A stretch of 64,000 nt of DNA from contig OZ316892.1 of assembly GCA_973895155.1 (NCBI GenBank), positions 2,914,001-2,978,000 on the forward strand, given 5' to 3'. This document shows positions 1 through 11,216 of the stretch, one piece after another. Within the stretch, counting starts at the first letter, position 1. Every line of letters starts with the position of its first letter. The notes under the pieces were generated by a model. That model searched no databases. It worked only from the letters and a program-made list of their open reading frames with translations, and had not been told where the DNA came from. The DNA is from Marsupella aquatica. Lineage: Eukaryota; Marchantiophyta. The position numbers were made by a program, and so were the translations under genes.

Positions 1-537
1 TCAGGATCATATTCTGTATCACCACCATTAGGCATGCAATCCTCTACCTCATTCTTATCAGGAGATTCAGCCATTGAAATAGGGGTCTTTGAAGTCAACC
101 TCTCACTGCATCGCCTAGGTCTGTCAGGATTACAAAAGGTCTTCTGTCTACAATGACTCCGCTTCGACAGTGTTGGGATACTTTTGTTACCGCAACACCC
201 ACATGAAATTCGACACAAGTTATGAATGTAGTAGTCCATTACAAAAGCTACACAATGAACAGACGCACACAACGACATACGCATACAACTCATACTATGC
301 ACAGTCCCTTACATATCCAAAATAGCCTCTTGCACATCACCCAACAGGGCTGCGGCACATTGCTGAACCCATGCTCGGTGTTTGACAGCTTGCTTCTCAT
401 ACTCACACATGCCATTTTTGTCTGGCATCCTACTCACCAAGTTATTGCGGTTGCACAAACAAGTCATCCATTTATTGCTCATATTTGCTACTCATTGCAC
501 TTCAAAGAGTCACCTACTCACAACAAAACATATCCAT
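1..537. other. No gene recognised; 3' side of CACTA transposase
   Basis: This stretch lies downstream of the minus-strand transposase and so is probably still inside the CACTA element, toward its 3' end. The open frames here are short and resemble no family I know. No CACTA terminal repeat is visible before base 1, so the left end of the element is probably outside the window. Confidence 0.4.
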
Positions 538-3500
538 CTACTCATCATCTTCGTCCATCTCAACTTCAACCTCTCCCTCATAAGTCTGTCTCACTGTCAA
601 GGGGATGTACTCCCTGGTCCCCTGGCCCCGATGTACAATGCCTACTGCCGGCTGTTCAAAGGCCCCATGTGCATCCAAACTGAACTCTATTTTAGTACCC
701 TCCATCCTTCGAACTCTAGGTGAGCTATGGCAGACTACACGCCAACCACGAGACTCCTCCACATCTTAAAAAAAAACTTGCTCAACTTGACTTGGGAACA
801 CAAAAGGCTCCATCCATTCTGCCAGTCTTTGGTTAAAATTGACCTTTAGAAAGCCATCCATATCCCGTTTCATGGTCGCTCTTGGCCCATGCCAATCTGG
901 CTTCACCCATGAACCTTTCATTAGCATGATTTGTTGTGATGTGTTCCCATAATTCAGTGCCCAGATGTCTGCCAACTCCCCGACATATCCCATCTCCATG
1001 CAGCCCCTGTTGTTCTAAGCATCTATATGCTCAAACACACATATTACCCCCGAATTATATGTCACTAAATGCTTGTCCTCGTCATCATGCACACGGTACT
1101 GATTCCCATATGCTTTCATCCATTTATACCGCTGTACAATATGTCTGGGAGGCACAGACAAGAGGAGAACATCTCTATCCATGTTTGGGTTCCGCCTGCT
1201 ATGCTCTCAAATTGTTGTCCTGATCCACTCAGGAAAAGTAGGGAATGCCTGGTGATTTAACCCTAATTGGGGGGCCTTCTGCACATTATATTCCCTGCAT
1301 ACAATGATGACAATGAGAACAATTTCTCAATACAATGTACATATCCTACCAAAATGGATATGAATAAAGAAGGAATGCAGGGAGGGTGCGGAAACATGAG
1401 TACTCACTGCCACCAAGGTTGCATCATGATTGTATTGTGTAACACATATAAGTGTGCTACATCACAAACTTCTGCAGACAATTGCAAGGAAGTAAAAGTG
1501 CCTTGAAGAACCTCTCCAGCCACCCCCTCTTCTTCCTCAACATCCCACACCCTGCTCGTAACACTGTCTACACCAGCCATGTATTCTGTTAGGAACCCCA
1601 AGGTCTCTTCTTGAATGTAACCGAGAGCCATGGTTGCTTCAGGCCTGTAATAAGTACGTACATGGCCTTTTAGCAACTTCATGTACCGTTCCATTGGATA
1701 CATCCACCTTGTACTCACTGGGCCATAGTGGCCCAGATCTTCAACCGCATGGATGATCAAATGAGTCATGACATCAAAAAATACTGGCGGGAAATAGATC
1801 TCCAAGTCACAAAGCACACGCACAGTATCTGCCTTTAATTGAGGAAATGTTGTAGGGTCCCACACCTTCACACAAATACGGCGAAAGATCTGACACAATC
1901 TCAAAATGACATTGCGAACTGGTTTTTGCATCAATCCCCTCAAACATACTGGTAGAATGTCTTGCATCATAACATGGAAGTCATGAGTTTTCATGCTTCC
2001 CAACTTCTTCTTCCTTATATGCTTTGCAAAGGCTCCAGCATACCCAAAGGGTACTCTGAACGAACTCAGCCTAGACAAAACTATGTTCCACTCATTCTGG
2101 GTGCAAACATATGGAGCTTGGTACTTGAATACCACACCCGGCCTATTTTGGGATTCTTGCAGCCAAAGTTGAGGACGAATGCCCTTCTCCTGAAGGTCCT
2201 TTCGTACTGCTGCAGTATCGTTGTCCCCTGACAAAAACTTCAAAAGACTTTCGCATACATTTTTCTCAATGTGCATTACATCAATGTTATGTTTGCTTGG
2301 TTCAAAATCCTGCACCCATGAAGTACGTATGATTGCCACAATTAGGTTCACTAGACATAATAACTAAAAACTATTGTGAATAGGTTCACTGAGTACAAGT
2401 GAATATGCAAATGTTACCTTCCAATACTCCAATGATGTGTCCATGATTGTCTGCCTTTTGATGCCATGCATGAGTCTTTGCTGGGTTGTTTGGCACGTCT
2501 CTAGAAGCACCATATTCATCATAAGACACCTTGTTCAGTCCCCACTGCAGAAGTTGATCTCTACTAACCAACAGAGGAGACTCTCAAAGCTCCCTCTGGT
2601 TGTTGAAGCGGGCTATGTGCGATGGCCTGTGCCTGAAAGGGTGGTCGGCAGGAAGATATCGCCTGTGGCCCATGAATTTGATACTGCCCAAGGAAGCGGA
2701 CCGTTCAGATGTAACATCTGGGCCACATCGTGTGCAACCCAGATATCCCTTCCCTACCTGCCCAGATATCATGCTATGTCCAGGGTAGTCTGCTATCGAA
2801 TTAACACACATTGCACGTAGGTTGAATGTCCTCGGTCTACCAGGTCCACAAAGTGCATCAACTATCATAACTCCATGTGTCCATAGAATAACCCATTCCT
2901 CCACAGCAGGGGCCAACCAAACATCTATGTTTGCACTTATAGCAGAGTTTCGGCCGGGAATCATAAGATACAAGATCACAAAAAAACGCTTGGTGGATAT
3001 CCAAGGCGGGAGATTATAATTTATCAAAGTCACTGGCTAGCAAGAATACACGTTGTTCTTGTCTCCAAATGGATTAGCACCGTCGAGGCTTAGACCAAAC
3101 CTCACATTTCTGCTCTCTGTTGCAAAGTCCGGCCACTTCTCATCTATGTGTTCCAATGGTTGGAATCTCCAACATGACGTTGCAAACCATCTGTACTCTT
3201 GTGATCAGAGGTCCAAGTCATCATCTTAGAAATGGATGGACACCTATAGAGGCGCTGCAATCTTGGAATGAGAGGGAAATGCCGTAGGACCTTAGCAGGT
3301 TGAGTTGACTTCCCCACGTTCTTATATCTGTGCTTTCCACAGATAGGGCAGGATAGGCAATCAGCATATTCTTTTCTGAAAAGTACATGGCCATTTGGGC
3401 ATGCATGGATGGACACATAATTCAAACCAAGTTTGCTCATCACCTTCTTTGCCTCATACATGTTCTTAGGAGCAATGTTTCCAGCGGGTAGTACTGTCCT

Positions 3501-4093
3501 CTGTAGGAACATCAACAACTCTGTTACACATATGTTGGGCAGACGGTGACATCCACATATATTGAGGAACATCACTATGAACCCTAGTTTGGAGCAATTT
3601 GCACCACCATACAATGGGGACGTAGCTTCCTCCAAGTAGGCCCCAGCTCCCAAGAATTGACCATCATCTCCAACTCCTTCTCCAATGTCAAACTCTTCTT
3701 GGTCCGACGGGCCTGCACCATGCATGTTTGCTTCTTTGTCCCCCTATGCCTCTGCATCTTCATAAAGTGCATCCAGGTCTTCAAAAATGTCCGAAACCAT
3801 CCTAGGAACATCTGCCCCGTCCTCATTAGAAGTCTCGGGACCTCCCTGTGGAACATACTCATCTTCGGCATTGTTACCTGCATGACCAGTGACGTTATGA
3901 AAGAATGCAGAGCGTCTTGCTGTATTCACATTTTCAAAATCTGCCCTCCATTCATCATCCGATGAATCCTCTTCCTCTGGCACATTCCACACCCTGCGGA
4001 CTGGATGTCTTCCATGCCTTTGAAGATGAGAATGCACTTGGTTCAGGGTCATCGAGTGGTATCCTCGACATTGCATGCAGGGGCATCTCATCC
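538..4093 (-). pseudogene. Degenerate CACTA (En/Spm) transposase, tnp2 type
   Basis: This is a transposase remnant of the plant CACTA superfamily, which cuts and pastes elements with CACTA ends. The domains lie in the normal order on the minus strand. The transposase-associated zinc motif (RCPCMQCRGYH) starts near 4090. The tnp2 N-terminal part with CPNGHVLF and CPICGKHRY is at about 3144-3500, and the tnp2 core (YNLPPW, MGHRRYLPADHPFR) is at 2584-3033. The HNIDVMHIEKNV segment and DUF4218 (PPVFFDVMTHL, RWMYPMERYM) are at 1404-2351, and DUF4216 (PFVFPSQVEQVFF) is at about 766-1000. The frame is broken by TAG at 3744-3746, a missing base near 3149, TAG at 3037-3039 where the family has Trp, TGA at 2584-2586 and TAA at 766-768. 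The stretch around 2350-2405 looks like an intron or a further break. The family identification is secure. The protein cannot be made whole as it stands. Confidence 0.9.
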
Positions 4094-4633
4094 GGGCATT
4101 TCTGCCCGGCTTGCTCTAAGCACCTCTCTATTCCACAACTTGGAGTCATGACGTGCAATCCTCAGTGGGTGATGCAAAGGGAGTCGCAGTTCATTGGTAT
4201 GTGTCTGATTCCTTTGCCCCAACTGTCCATCCTCATTTGCCTGATCCATACCTTCAATTGTCGTAGGCACACCTTGGCTATGTACCCTTTGCACTAGACA
4301 GGCTTATACAATTGCATATTCTAAGTACATGGAGGGACACATGCAAGTTTCATGAAGGAAATATCACAGACACGGTGTACACTCACTATCAAGTCCGCTC
4401 TGTGCTGGCGCTTGACCTGCTCACGTATCATCTGCTCACTGCAGGCAGCAACATCATAACAAACTTGCTATAATCAGTGAGGTGCTTGGTCGTTGACCAA
4501 TCAATGGTACAACGTACATCATACACTGCCATACATCTCCAAATGCAAAACCCAGACATTTGGAGGATGAAAAGGAGTAATGTCTTATAGACCAAAAATA
4601 ACACACAAAACTTTATTTCAAAAATGTAATCGT
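4094..4633. other. Spacer between transposase and BRCT gene
   Basis: This spacer of about 540 bases has short open frames only. The first part, next to 4093, may hold upstream exon sequence of the transposase N-terminus: one minus-strand frame runs into the zinc motif from about 4294. I could not choose an initiator codon. Nothing else is recognised. Confidence 0.35.
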
Positions 4634-5587
4634 CTAGCATACAGACAGTTGAGACCTTACTTCTTCATAATCATTAGGGCTAACAGAATCATACGCACTA
4701 TCAGAAAACTCTTCATCCGTGGTCTGGAACTCAGAAGTAACATATTCTGGGTCGTCATAGGGAATGAATGGCTTTGCTGGCCATACTTCATTTAAATCAA
4801 ATTTATGCTCATCCAATCGCATATTTTCCGAAAGTGACTGCCTGACCCATTCAGGGCAGACCACACGCAGCCCATGTGCGATGAGCCATCATACCACAGA
4901 CTTTCCATACTCTCGGCATGCCTTAGAATATGAATGAGCAATGACATGGGTGGTCTCATTAGTGAGCTTCTCAATCACTGTACCACCTCTTCTACTGATC
5001 TCCCTCTTGAAACGACAGACCCTATATGGCTTGATAGACTTGTCAAGTATAACAGCCCTCACACCTCTGAACATTGTACAGTCTGGGATGGGTTCTGTCT
5101 CATATGGGATAATGTTGTTGTATACTTTTGTGATCTGGTCAATAGACGGAACCCTACTCCCACCTCTCCCTGCAATTCTACGAGCCTTGTGCCAATCTCG
5201 ACTATCTTTCATCATTTGGACGTTGTTGTACTTGCTCTCAAACAAATTGTAATCATCAGGATCTTGGACACTCCCTTTTCTAAGGGAATCAGACATCCAT
5301 TATGCTGAAAGTACTTTGACATGCCTCAATAAGACTTTGTCATAAAAAACCGACCAAGATGCCATTTTCAAACAATGTTCCCATGTTTCTGCAATAATAT
5401 GGGTGACTTGAATGTCCTGTAGTTGACATTGTGTCTTTGTACCATGATGCTCAATGAGTTTTCTCCTAAGGATATTCAATCTTGCACTCTGAATACCTGG
5501 GACAAAAAAGACTTTGACCCCTTGGAAGATGGGAGCACACTGGGAAGGTGGAAGGGGGACAGGTTCACGCTTCCGTTTGGAAGGCAT
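4634..5587 (-). pseudogene. Tandem-BRCT protein, DNA polymerase lambda-like first BRCT
   Basis: One continuous minus-strand frame of 317 codons encodes two BRCT domains, which are phosphopeptide- or DNA-end-binding folds of repair proteins. The start chosen is the ATG at 5587 (MPSKRKREPVPLP, basic and NLS-like). BRCT 1 covers residues 21-105. Its segment FFVPGIQSARLNILRRKL resembles the BRCT of plant DNA polymerase lambda. BRCT 2 covers residues 173-265, with RGGTVIEKLTNETTHVIAHS and VVCPEWVRQSL, followed by an acidic tail. Two stops interrupt the frame: TAA at 5300-5302 (codon 96) and TGA at 4889-4891 (codon 233). There is no indel, and each stop lies directly before a TGG Trp codon. The frame lies between the transposase and the EDM2-like gene on the same strand. 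It could be a captured host exon set or an accessory gene of the transposon. No polymerase domain follows. Confidence 0.75.
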
Positions 5588-6470
5588 GATGCCTCCTGTA
5601 ATAAAAGCCAATAGAGAAATACCAGTGCCCGCGTTGCCTGTCCCTCAATGCTTCAGCCCAATGCTCTCTGATGACACAAAGTGCACTCTAGCTCCCTGAT
5701 TGTGGCCCACATGACAGGATCAAAAGTCAATACATGCAGTAAATCCCAGCACGGAGTTATAGGACAAACCATATACTCTTCAGTCAAATTATTTTCACCA
5801 TGTGTTCATGTAATTACATTGATATGAAAGTAGAATGACAGTCTGCTTCAGTATACATGTGGCCCTTTATATTGTCGTGTCTGCATATAGTCTGAATTCA
5901 CATTCGAATACCTGTATCTTACGTGACAGTGGTGGGGACTGAGAATGATATCATTAAACTGCCCAATTTCCAGTCACATCTGTAATTGTACAAATGTATG
6001 GGTCAGGCACACGACTTAAGATGACCTTTGTTAAGAGCCGAAACAAATACATAATGGTAGCTATATATGTATTTTCATACTCCTGGGCATGCATGTTGTT
6101 TTACTCCAGGCAACAGTCTGCTTGGAATCTTTAGTCTTTCACAGTTATGGTCTCTTACCATACACACTGAAAGTGGAAAAAACACATACATCCTTGTGCA
6201 GGCCCTAACTTTTAAATTGCAATTAACTTAATCAGTCTTCAAAATATAAGTAAACTTAGTTTTTGAGGTGTCATCGTGTACGAAAGTATAAGGACAGAAC
6301 CATGTATGGCTGAACTGAAAAAGCAAAATCCAAATTTACTATGCAGTCACAAAGTCGATCGATAGCTCACTGTAGCGGGGTGTCTCTGAGCTATGGTTGA
6401 CAGTGCAGTGAGGTGCCCACTTCATTAAAAAGTCCAAAATGTGAGATGTGCAATGTTGGATTCATTTAGC
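5588..6470. other. Intergenic stretch, no gene recognised
   Basis: This stretch of about 880 bases is AT-rich and lies between two minus-strand genes. A pyrimidine-rich run ending in TTACAG lies just upstream of the BRCT start (about 5598-5605) and would fit a 3' splice site, so an upstream non-coding exon is possible. No other signal is seen. Confidence 0.4.
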
Positions 6471-7196
6471 TCAGCCTGTTGGTGCTGATCCACTTGTTTT
6501 GTTGCTGGCGCTGGAGGTGTCATCCAGCAATAGCCAAGTCAAGTGGTCTCTCGCAGGGGTCTGCAAATGAGGGTCAATCGTATGGAGGTGGCAATACAAA
6601 AACCACCTATCAACCCCGTGTGTAGAGTGGGAATAAATTTGGCGGTCACATGCATACCCTTCTGCCTGAAGGGCTAGTAAACACTCATGGTGCCAGGCTG
6701 TGGGACATCTGGGACAATGGACCATGTCTATCCAGTAGTCATCAGCATGCTCCCCACAAGCAGGACAAATATGTAGTGGGCAAAGAGAGTTATCATGGGG
6801 CAGGCATGTCAAACCAAAAAAATGAACACAAAACCTGTCAGGACATTTCCACAACTCTAGTTGATCCCCCCCAACAGTGCCGTTTGTGCCACATTGAGCA
6901 CACTTGTTGATATTAGTGGCACAATCAAAGCAGGTCCAAGCACCCCGATGGTCCCCCCGGAGCCCAACCCCAGGGCATGTATTCTGTGGTGCATAAGTGG
7001 ACCAGGAATTAACATGGAATTGTCTCAGGCAGGGGCCATGATCACACATGACCAGGTCACCTCCATTGTCACAAATGGCACAAACATGAGCAGCTTTATG
7101 ATGAATTTGTGCATTGGACCAATGATGATGTCTACTCATGGAATGGTGCCTCACCTGTGATCCGCCTCTGCGTGCTGGCCGTTTTGGACGAGCCAT
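6471..7196 (-). CDS. Free-standing EDM2-like multi-PHD zinc-finger protein (241 aa)
   Basis: The minus-strand ORF is uninterrupted. The start chosen is the ATG at 7196 (MARPKRPARRGG); an earlier in-frame start is less likely because the basic tail begins here. Residues 37-175 form a chain of Cys/His fingers. The first has VCAICDNGGDLVMC, LRQFH and WTCFDC. The second has CAQCGTNG, CPDRFCVHFFGLTC and CPLH. The third has CPACGEH, CPRCPTAWHHECL and a final YCHLH. This spacing and the phrase CAICDNGG match the composite PHD region of plant ENHANCED DOWNY MILDEW 2 and its relatives, nuclear chromatin readers that act on heterochromatin and on transposon-containing genes. EDM2 itself is much larger, and here only the finger module is present. 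It lies upstream of the BRCT and tnp2 genes on the same strand, within the presumed CACTA element. I infer histone-tail binding. No catalytic domain is visible. Confidence 0.72.
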   Translation of the reverse strand: MARPKRPARRGGSQVRHHSMSRHHHWSNAQIHHKAAHVCAICDNGGDLVMCDHGPCLRQFHVNSWSTYAPQNTCPGVGLRGDHRGAWTCFDCATNINKCAQCGTNGTVGGDQLELWKCPDRFCVHFFGLTCLPHDNSLCPLHICPACGEHADDYWIDMVHCPRCPTAWHHECLLALQAEGYACDRQIYSHSTHGVDRWFLYCHLHTIDPHLQTPARDHLTWLLLDDTSSASNKTSGSAPTG

Positions 7197-9861
7197 GACT
7201 TCTACCCCGATAGAAAACAACACAATATGGCCAGAGTCAGTGACGTAGTGAAGCATGCAAGGAATGAGAAACAAAAACTATGAATTAATACCAAAGATTT
7301 GAGAAACTGTAATTTCAAGCTGTAAATTCAAGACGGGTTGTGTGCATGGAGGAAATTTTAAGTTTAGGACTCTGAGATTGGACACAGGCAATTACTGAAC
7401 GATTTTTGCCATTAAAGGTGGGCAATTGTTGGGCTAGCATTTTCACACATTAATTTTTATAAATTTTGGGGGCCACGAAAATAGGGGAACCAGCAGAAGA
7501 ATTCAAAAGTCCACAGCAGGATATTGCTCAGCACAGCAAGAAGGCCAGTAGAATACAATCGACGCCCCATACATAAAATCCAATCAAATAACCCAAATCT
7601 AGTCTACACTTCCATAGTGAAATCTTGGCTCGACCCTGGCCCCGACCTGAGATTGCTATAGTGATGGGCATGCATAAGAGAGGGAGGGATTTCTGTACAT
7701 ACTTGAGGATGGGCAGCACAAACGCTCGACCCTGAGACCACCAGTGAAGACAAAGCAATGACAATGTAGAGGGCTCTGAGTGATTACAGACCTCAGGAGT
7801 TGACAAAACCCTGGAATGATTTCTTTGTGCCTAGCTTGGCAAAAGAGAAAGCTCTCGAACGGGTGGAAAAATGATCTGCAAGTGCCACAGAGAGAGTGTG
7901 GCTCATCAGTTCTGTGGCTCATCAGTTGTCCGTGGAGGAGTACATTATAGAGTATCACATTTGACTAATGTCATGTACATTGAATACATACAGTGGCAAA
8001 GTAGTCAATGGAAGAGTGACCTGCTCCCTTTGCATTCTTCCTATTGCCGAAACATGAATGTAGAGGTAGAATTGCATGCAGGGAAATTTGAAGTTTAGGG
8101 CTATGACATCCATGCTTTGTGCAACCTCTAATCCGAAAGCCTCCAAAGACACAAGTGAAGCATATAGGCGCGCGTAATAACTTCTAATTTAGTCATTGAC
8201 AGTACAAGAGTATACTCTAAAGTCTACGATTCTGAAAGTACAAGCATTGCAGGCGCGTAGGTCTGAAAAGTTGTTCCAAGACACAAAAAGCACTAAGCGA
8301 CTAAGGATAGGACCGTTGAGTTGAAATCGCAGCTCAGCAAAGGCAAAGAAAAACCCCCCGCACCCCCTCTTAGTTCTGCACAACACTTCTGCACACTAGA
8401 ATACTAGTGTATAAAGATCCCATCTACATTTCCATAGTGAAATCCAAGTTCGACGTCGACCCCGACCTGAGATTGCTATAGTGATGGGCGTGCATAAGAG
8501 AGGGAGAGATGATGACACGTATTTGAGGATTGCGAGAGAGAGAAATCTGCAATAGAGAGCAGACACGATGGAAGAGTGAGACACGATGGAGGAGCGAGAA
8601 CGAGAGAGAGGGCGAGAGAGAGTGAGGTGAGAATTCAGCAAGAGAGGTCTCGAATAGGGACAACCTTCTATCTATGAACCATAGTTTTTGTTGTCATTAA
8701 TTTCCAGAGTTAAGATGAACAAACATAGTACAAATAGAGCACAATGAAGCACCACGGTGCGTCGCATGGGACCTCTCTCCTCTGCCTGAACACCAGCCGC
8801 ACCCAACATTGCACCAGAGATCAGCGCTCTTCAAAACAAGTTGACGACCTAAACCCCGCACTTCCAATGTTGCAGCGCATTTTTGTTCTAGCTCGTTCTC
8901 CTCTTCACTGAAGAACAACCCAACAAGCAAATGGTGGAAGATGGACCCCCACACCTTCAACTTTGTGTTTGACCCGCCAAGTCTTCCCGCAATGCCCCTA
9001 CAATGCCTTCGTGAAGCAATGCCTTTGGGAAGCAATGCCTTTGGGGAGCACTTGCAAACGCACTTAGCACCTGATTGAATGTGGTCACGTTGCGCTTCAA
9101 GTGTGGCCCTAAACCCTTCCTCCTCCCTTCAATCACAAAGAGCGGGAAGAACGCCCGATAGGGTGCAAACTAAGAATCCCGTGTAGGGATGATTTTTCCC
9201 TCCTCGATCAATCGATCGTAGACTGCCCTTGCCCAGTTGCCTTGTTTGCTCCTCCTCCTCCTTGATCAATTCAATATCGACTGCCCAAGTCTTGATAGCT
9301 CGTTGCCTCATTCGCATGATAGCTCGTTGCCTCATTCGCACCCTAAACCGTCCCCTCCCTAAACCCTCTTCGCGGACAAAGAAACATTTTCTCCCGCGCA
9401 TAAGGGTGGAGAGTACTAAGGTACTCAGCCAGTGACATGTAGGGGGCTCATGTAAGGGGCTCATGTAAGGGGGTACCTCTACTAATTGAAGCTTGTAATT
9501 GGTGAGGAGCACTCACTCACACAAGTATTTAGCACTAAGACGTTGAGCTTGGATAGTGGACCTGCAATTTTCCTTACAATGGCATGTTGTAATAATTGAA
9601 TGTCAAATTAAGTGGTATCCCCCATCCAACTTCAAAGGTGCATGGACAACATAGACAACCTTGTCCTAGACAATTAACCTTGAACCTTGAACATGCAATG
9701 AGTGATTGAAAAGAGTAGGTAAAGTCCCTCTGGCTAAGGAGTTGCCACAAATGAGTGGATAGTTTGTAGAAGTGATACTTAAGACATATGTAGTGATAAC
9801 ACCCTAAACTTCCATAACCTTGTCACATTAGTCAATAGTGGTATGGTAAAAAATAGGGTGT
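7197..9861. other. 5' subterminal region of presumed CACTA element, no gene recognised
   Basis: These 2.6 kb hold scattered short frames without family resemblance. The structure is repetitive. A diverged direct repeat lies at about 7600-7710 and 8430-8530, sharing CCATAGTGAAAT and GAGATTGCTATAGTGATG. A 22-bp unit is repeated at about 9294-9338 (GATAGCTCGTTGCCTCATTC), and a GGGGCTCATGTAA repeat lies at about 9440-9470. Such repeats are usual near CACTA ends, where the transposition proteins bind. That role is inferred here. Confidence 0.4.
7600..8535. repeat. Pair of diverged ~110-bp direct repeats
   Basis: Copies at about 7600-7710 and 8430-8535 share CCATAGTGAAATC, CCCCGACCTGAGATTG, CTATAGTGATGGGC and GCATAAGAGAGGGAG. 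A weaker second match precedes each copy (AATTTTAAGTTTAGG near 7355, AATTTGAAGTTTAGG near 8083). This suggests one longer duplication with later loss of bases. Confidence 0.7.
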
Positions 9862-9874
9862 ATTTCTACTAGTG
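9862..9874 (-). mobile_element. CACTA terminal inverted repeat, right end
   Basis: Read on the minus strand, this begins CACTAGTAGAAAT, the classic end of plant CACTA elements. Its orientation puts the element to the left, where the minus-strand tnp2 gene has its 5' side, so it fits as that element's right end. The next three bases outside (TAC, 9875-9877) would be one copy of the 3-bp target duplication. The mate is not in the window, so the pairing is inferred. Confidence 0.65.
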
Positions 9875-10350
9875 TACTTGGCATTGGTTTGGATGGGGCG
9901 GTTACTGTGACTGCGGTGACCTCGTTGCGGGCAGGTGTCGGTGAGGGAGGCACAGGGCAACATGGTGCCGATAGAGCTAGCACTGGAGTGAGGGAAGGAC
10001 GCCCTTGCGAGTGAACGGAGGGCAATTCAGTGATGCCACCGTTTGGTGCAGATGCTGTTGTGAGCAGTGCGGGCTCAGTAAACCCTAAAGGCAGCACTGC
10101 CACGTCTGCCTCCAACATAGGATCGCCATGCAGACTTGGTTCCACGTCTACTACAATGGGCAGACGATGGGCATTGTCCCACAGAGCGAGTTTCTTGTTA
10201 GCGGCCTGAAATGAAAACCCAATGAGTGAGTGACATGGTGTACATGTATGTCCAACTAAACTAAATTAAATTAATCAGTTCAAAGGCAGATTAAGTGAAC
10301 CAAATCAGGTTTCGTCAATTTGTAAGTACCTGGCTCTTGGTTCGCGCCAT
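9875..10350 (-). pseudogene. Small gene with MARTKSQ first exon, cut by the CACTA end
   Basis: A two-exon reading frame is visible on the minus strand. Exon 1 (10350-10330) is only seven codons, MARTKSQ, followed by a GTACTT donor. After an intron ending TTTCAG, exon 2 starts at 10205 with AANKKLALWDNAHRLP and runs through a Pro/Ala/Thr/Val-rich, low-complexity stretch. It reaches the CACTA end at 9874, where the gene's own sequence stops; the frame then runs about 15 codons into transposon sequence. Both splice sites fit the consensus. The first five residues equal the start of histone H3 (MARTK), as do the H3-like Ala and Lys residues shortly after. I do not recognise the family. It may be a transposon ORF rather than a host gene. 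The 3' part should lie beyond the other end of the inserted element. Confidence 0.45.
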
Positions 10351-10799
10351 ATTGTCTTCACACCTGCAATATATATATGCATACTAACCATCAATGAACA
10401 GGGAATCACATATGAATAATTTAATACTCACTAATCAATTACTAATCAGAAAAGGGGGAATCATTCATTCCATGACTGACTTCACTCGTAGCGTACGCAA
10501 CAACATCGTTTCATATCCATTCACTGAAACAATCATTGCAATACAAATTACACATGGCGCCTGAATGAACGACACCGTGAGGATCGACAATGCCAATCAT
10601 TGGGACTTGAAATTTAAGGAATAACGAATGCATGACAAGTGTAGTCAAGTCAGCATTATCGACACTGAACTTCATTAGATATTTCAGTAAAATGATGTTA
10701 GCGAGTAAAAGATTCTGTAGAGTAAACATGACACGGTAAGAATCCAGAGTAAGCACAAAACAAGACTTTGAATACAAAAACTTCCCATACTTCGTCCTA

Positions 10800-11216
10800 T
10801 AGTCATAGTCAATCCAGCGTTTTCCTATATTGGATGAAGGTGCAACACAGAGTGATAACACTTGGACCCCTACAGAGAAAGCAGTTGCATATCAAAAACA
10901 ATATCCACAATTGGTGCTTGAGCTAGTTCGTTCCGATCGAGCAGAGTATAGTCAAGCAACTGACATATATGCTTTGGGCAATGTCTTTGAGACACTACTC
11001 ACAGAAAATTGGGATGGAATGACCCCAATGACACGATTTCTGAATAGGGGTTGGAATGCTAGACAGCATGGCCCTAAATTGGAGATTATGATACGTGACA
11101 TGATGGCCACTGATGTGAAGAAAAGAATGGATTGTATTCATTGGAGTTTGAGAATGATGAGGACATTCCAAGATTGTAGATTAGTTCAGCACAATAGTCC
11201 TTATCTAAGAGATTAG
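10800..11216 (+). pseudogene. C-terminal remnant of a protein kinase
   Basis: The frame resembles the activation segment and C-lobe of a eukaryotic protein kinase. ILDEGAT stands where DFG is normal, and the characteristic subdomain IX phrase ATDIYALGNVFE follows, then a helical tail ending at a stop after HNSPYLRD. No N-lobe, HRD loop or Lys is found upstream, where the frame is closed by stops. I read it as a truncated, inactive copy. Its neighbours are transposon fragments, so it was probably carried or stranded here by them. Confidence 0.5.

Noticed and set aside
5290-5305. A GT...AG pair that could splice out the stop at 5300
   Set aside because: The intron would be about ten bases, far too short for a plant spliceosome.
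8394-8409. CACTAGAATACTAGTG looked like two CACTA ends side by side
   Set aside because: It is a 16-base palindrome with no further inverted similarity and no matching target duplication, so chance is the better reading.
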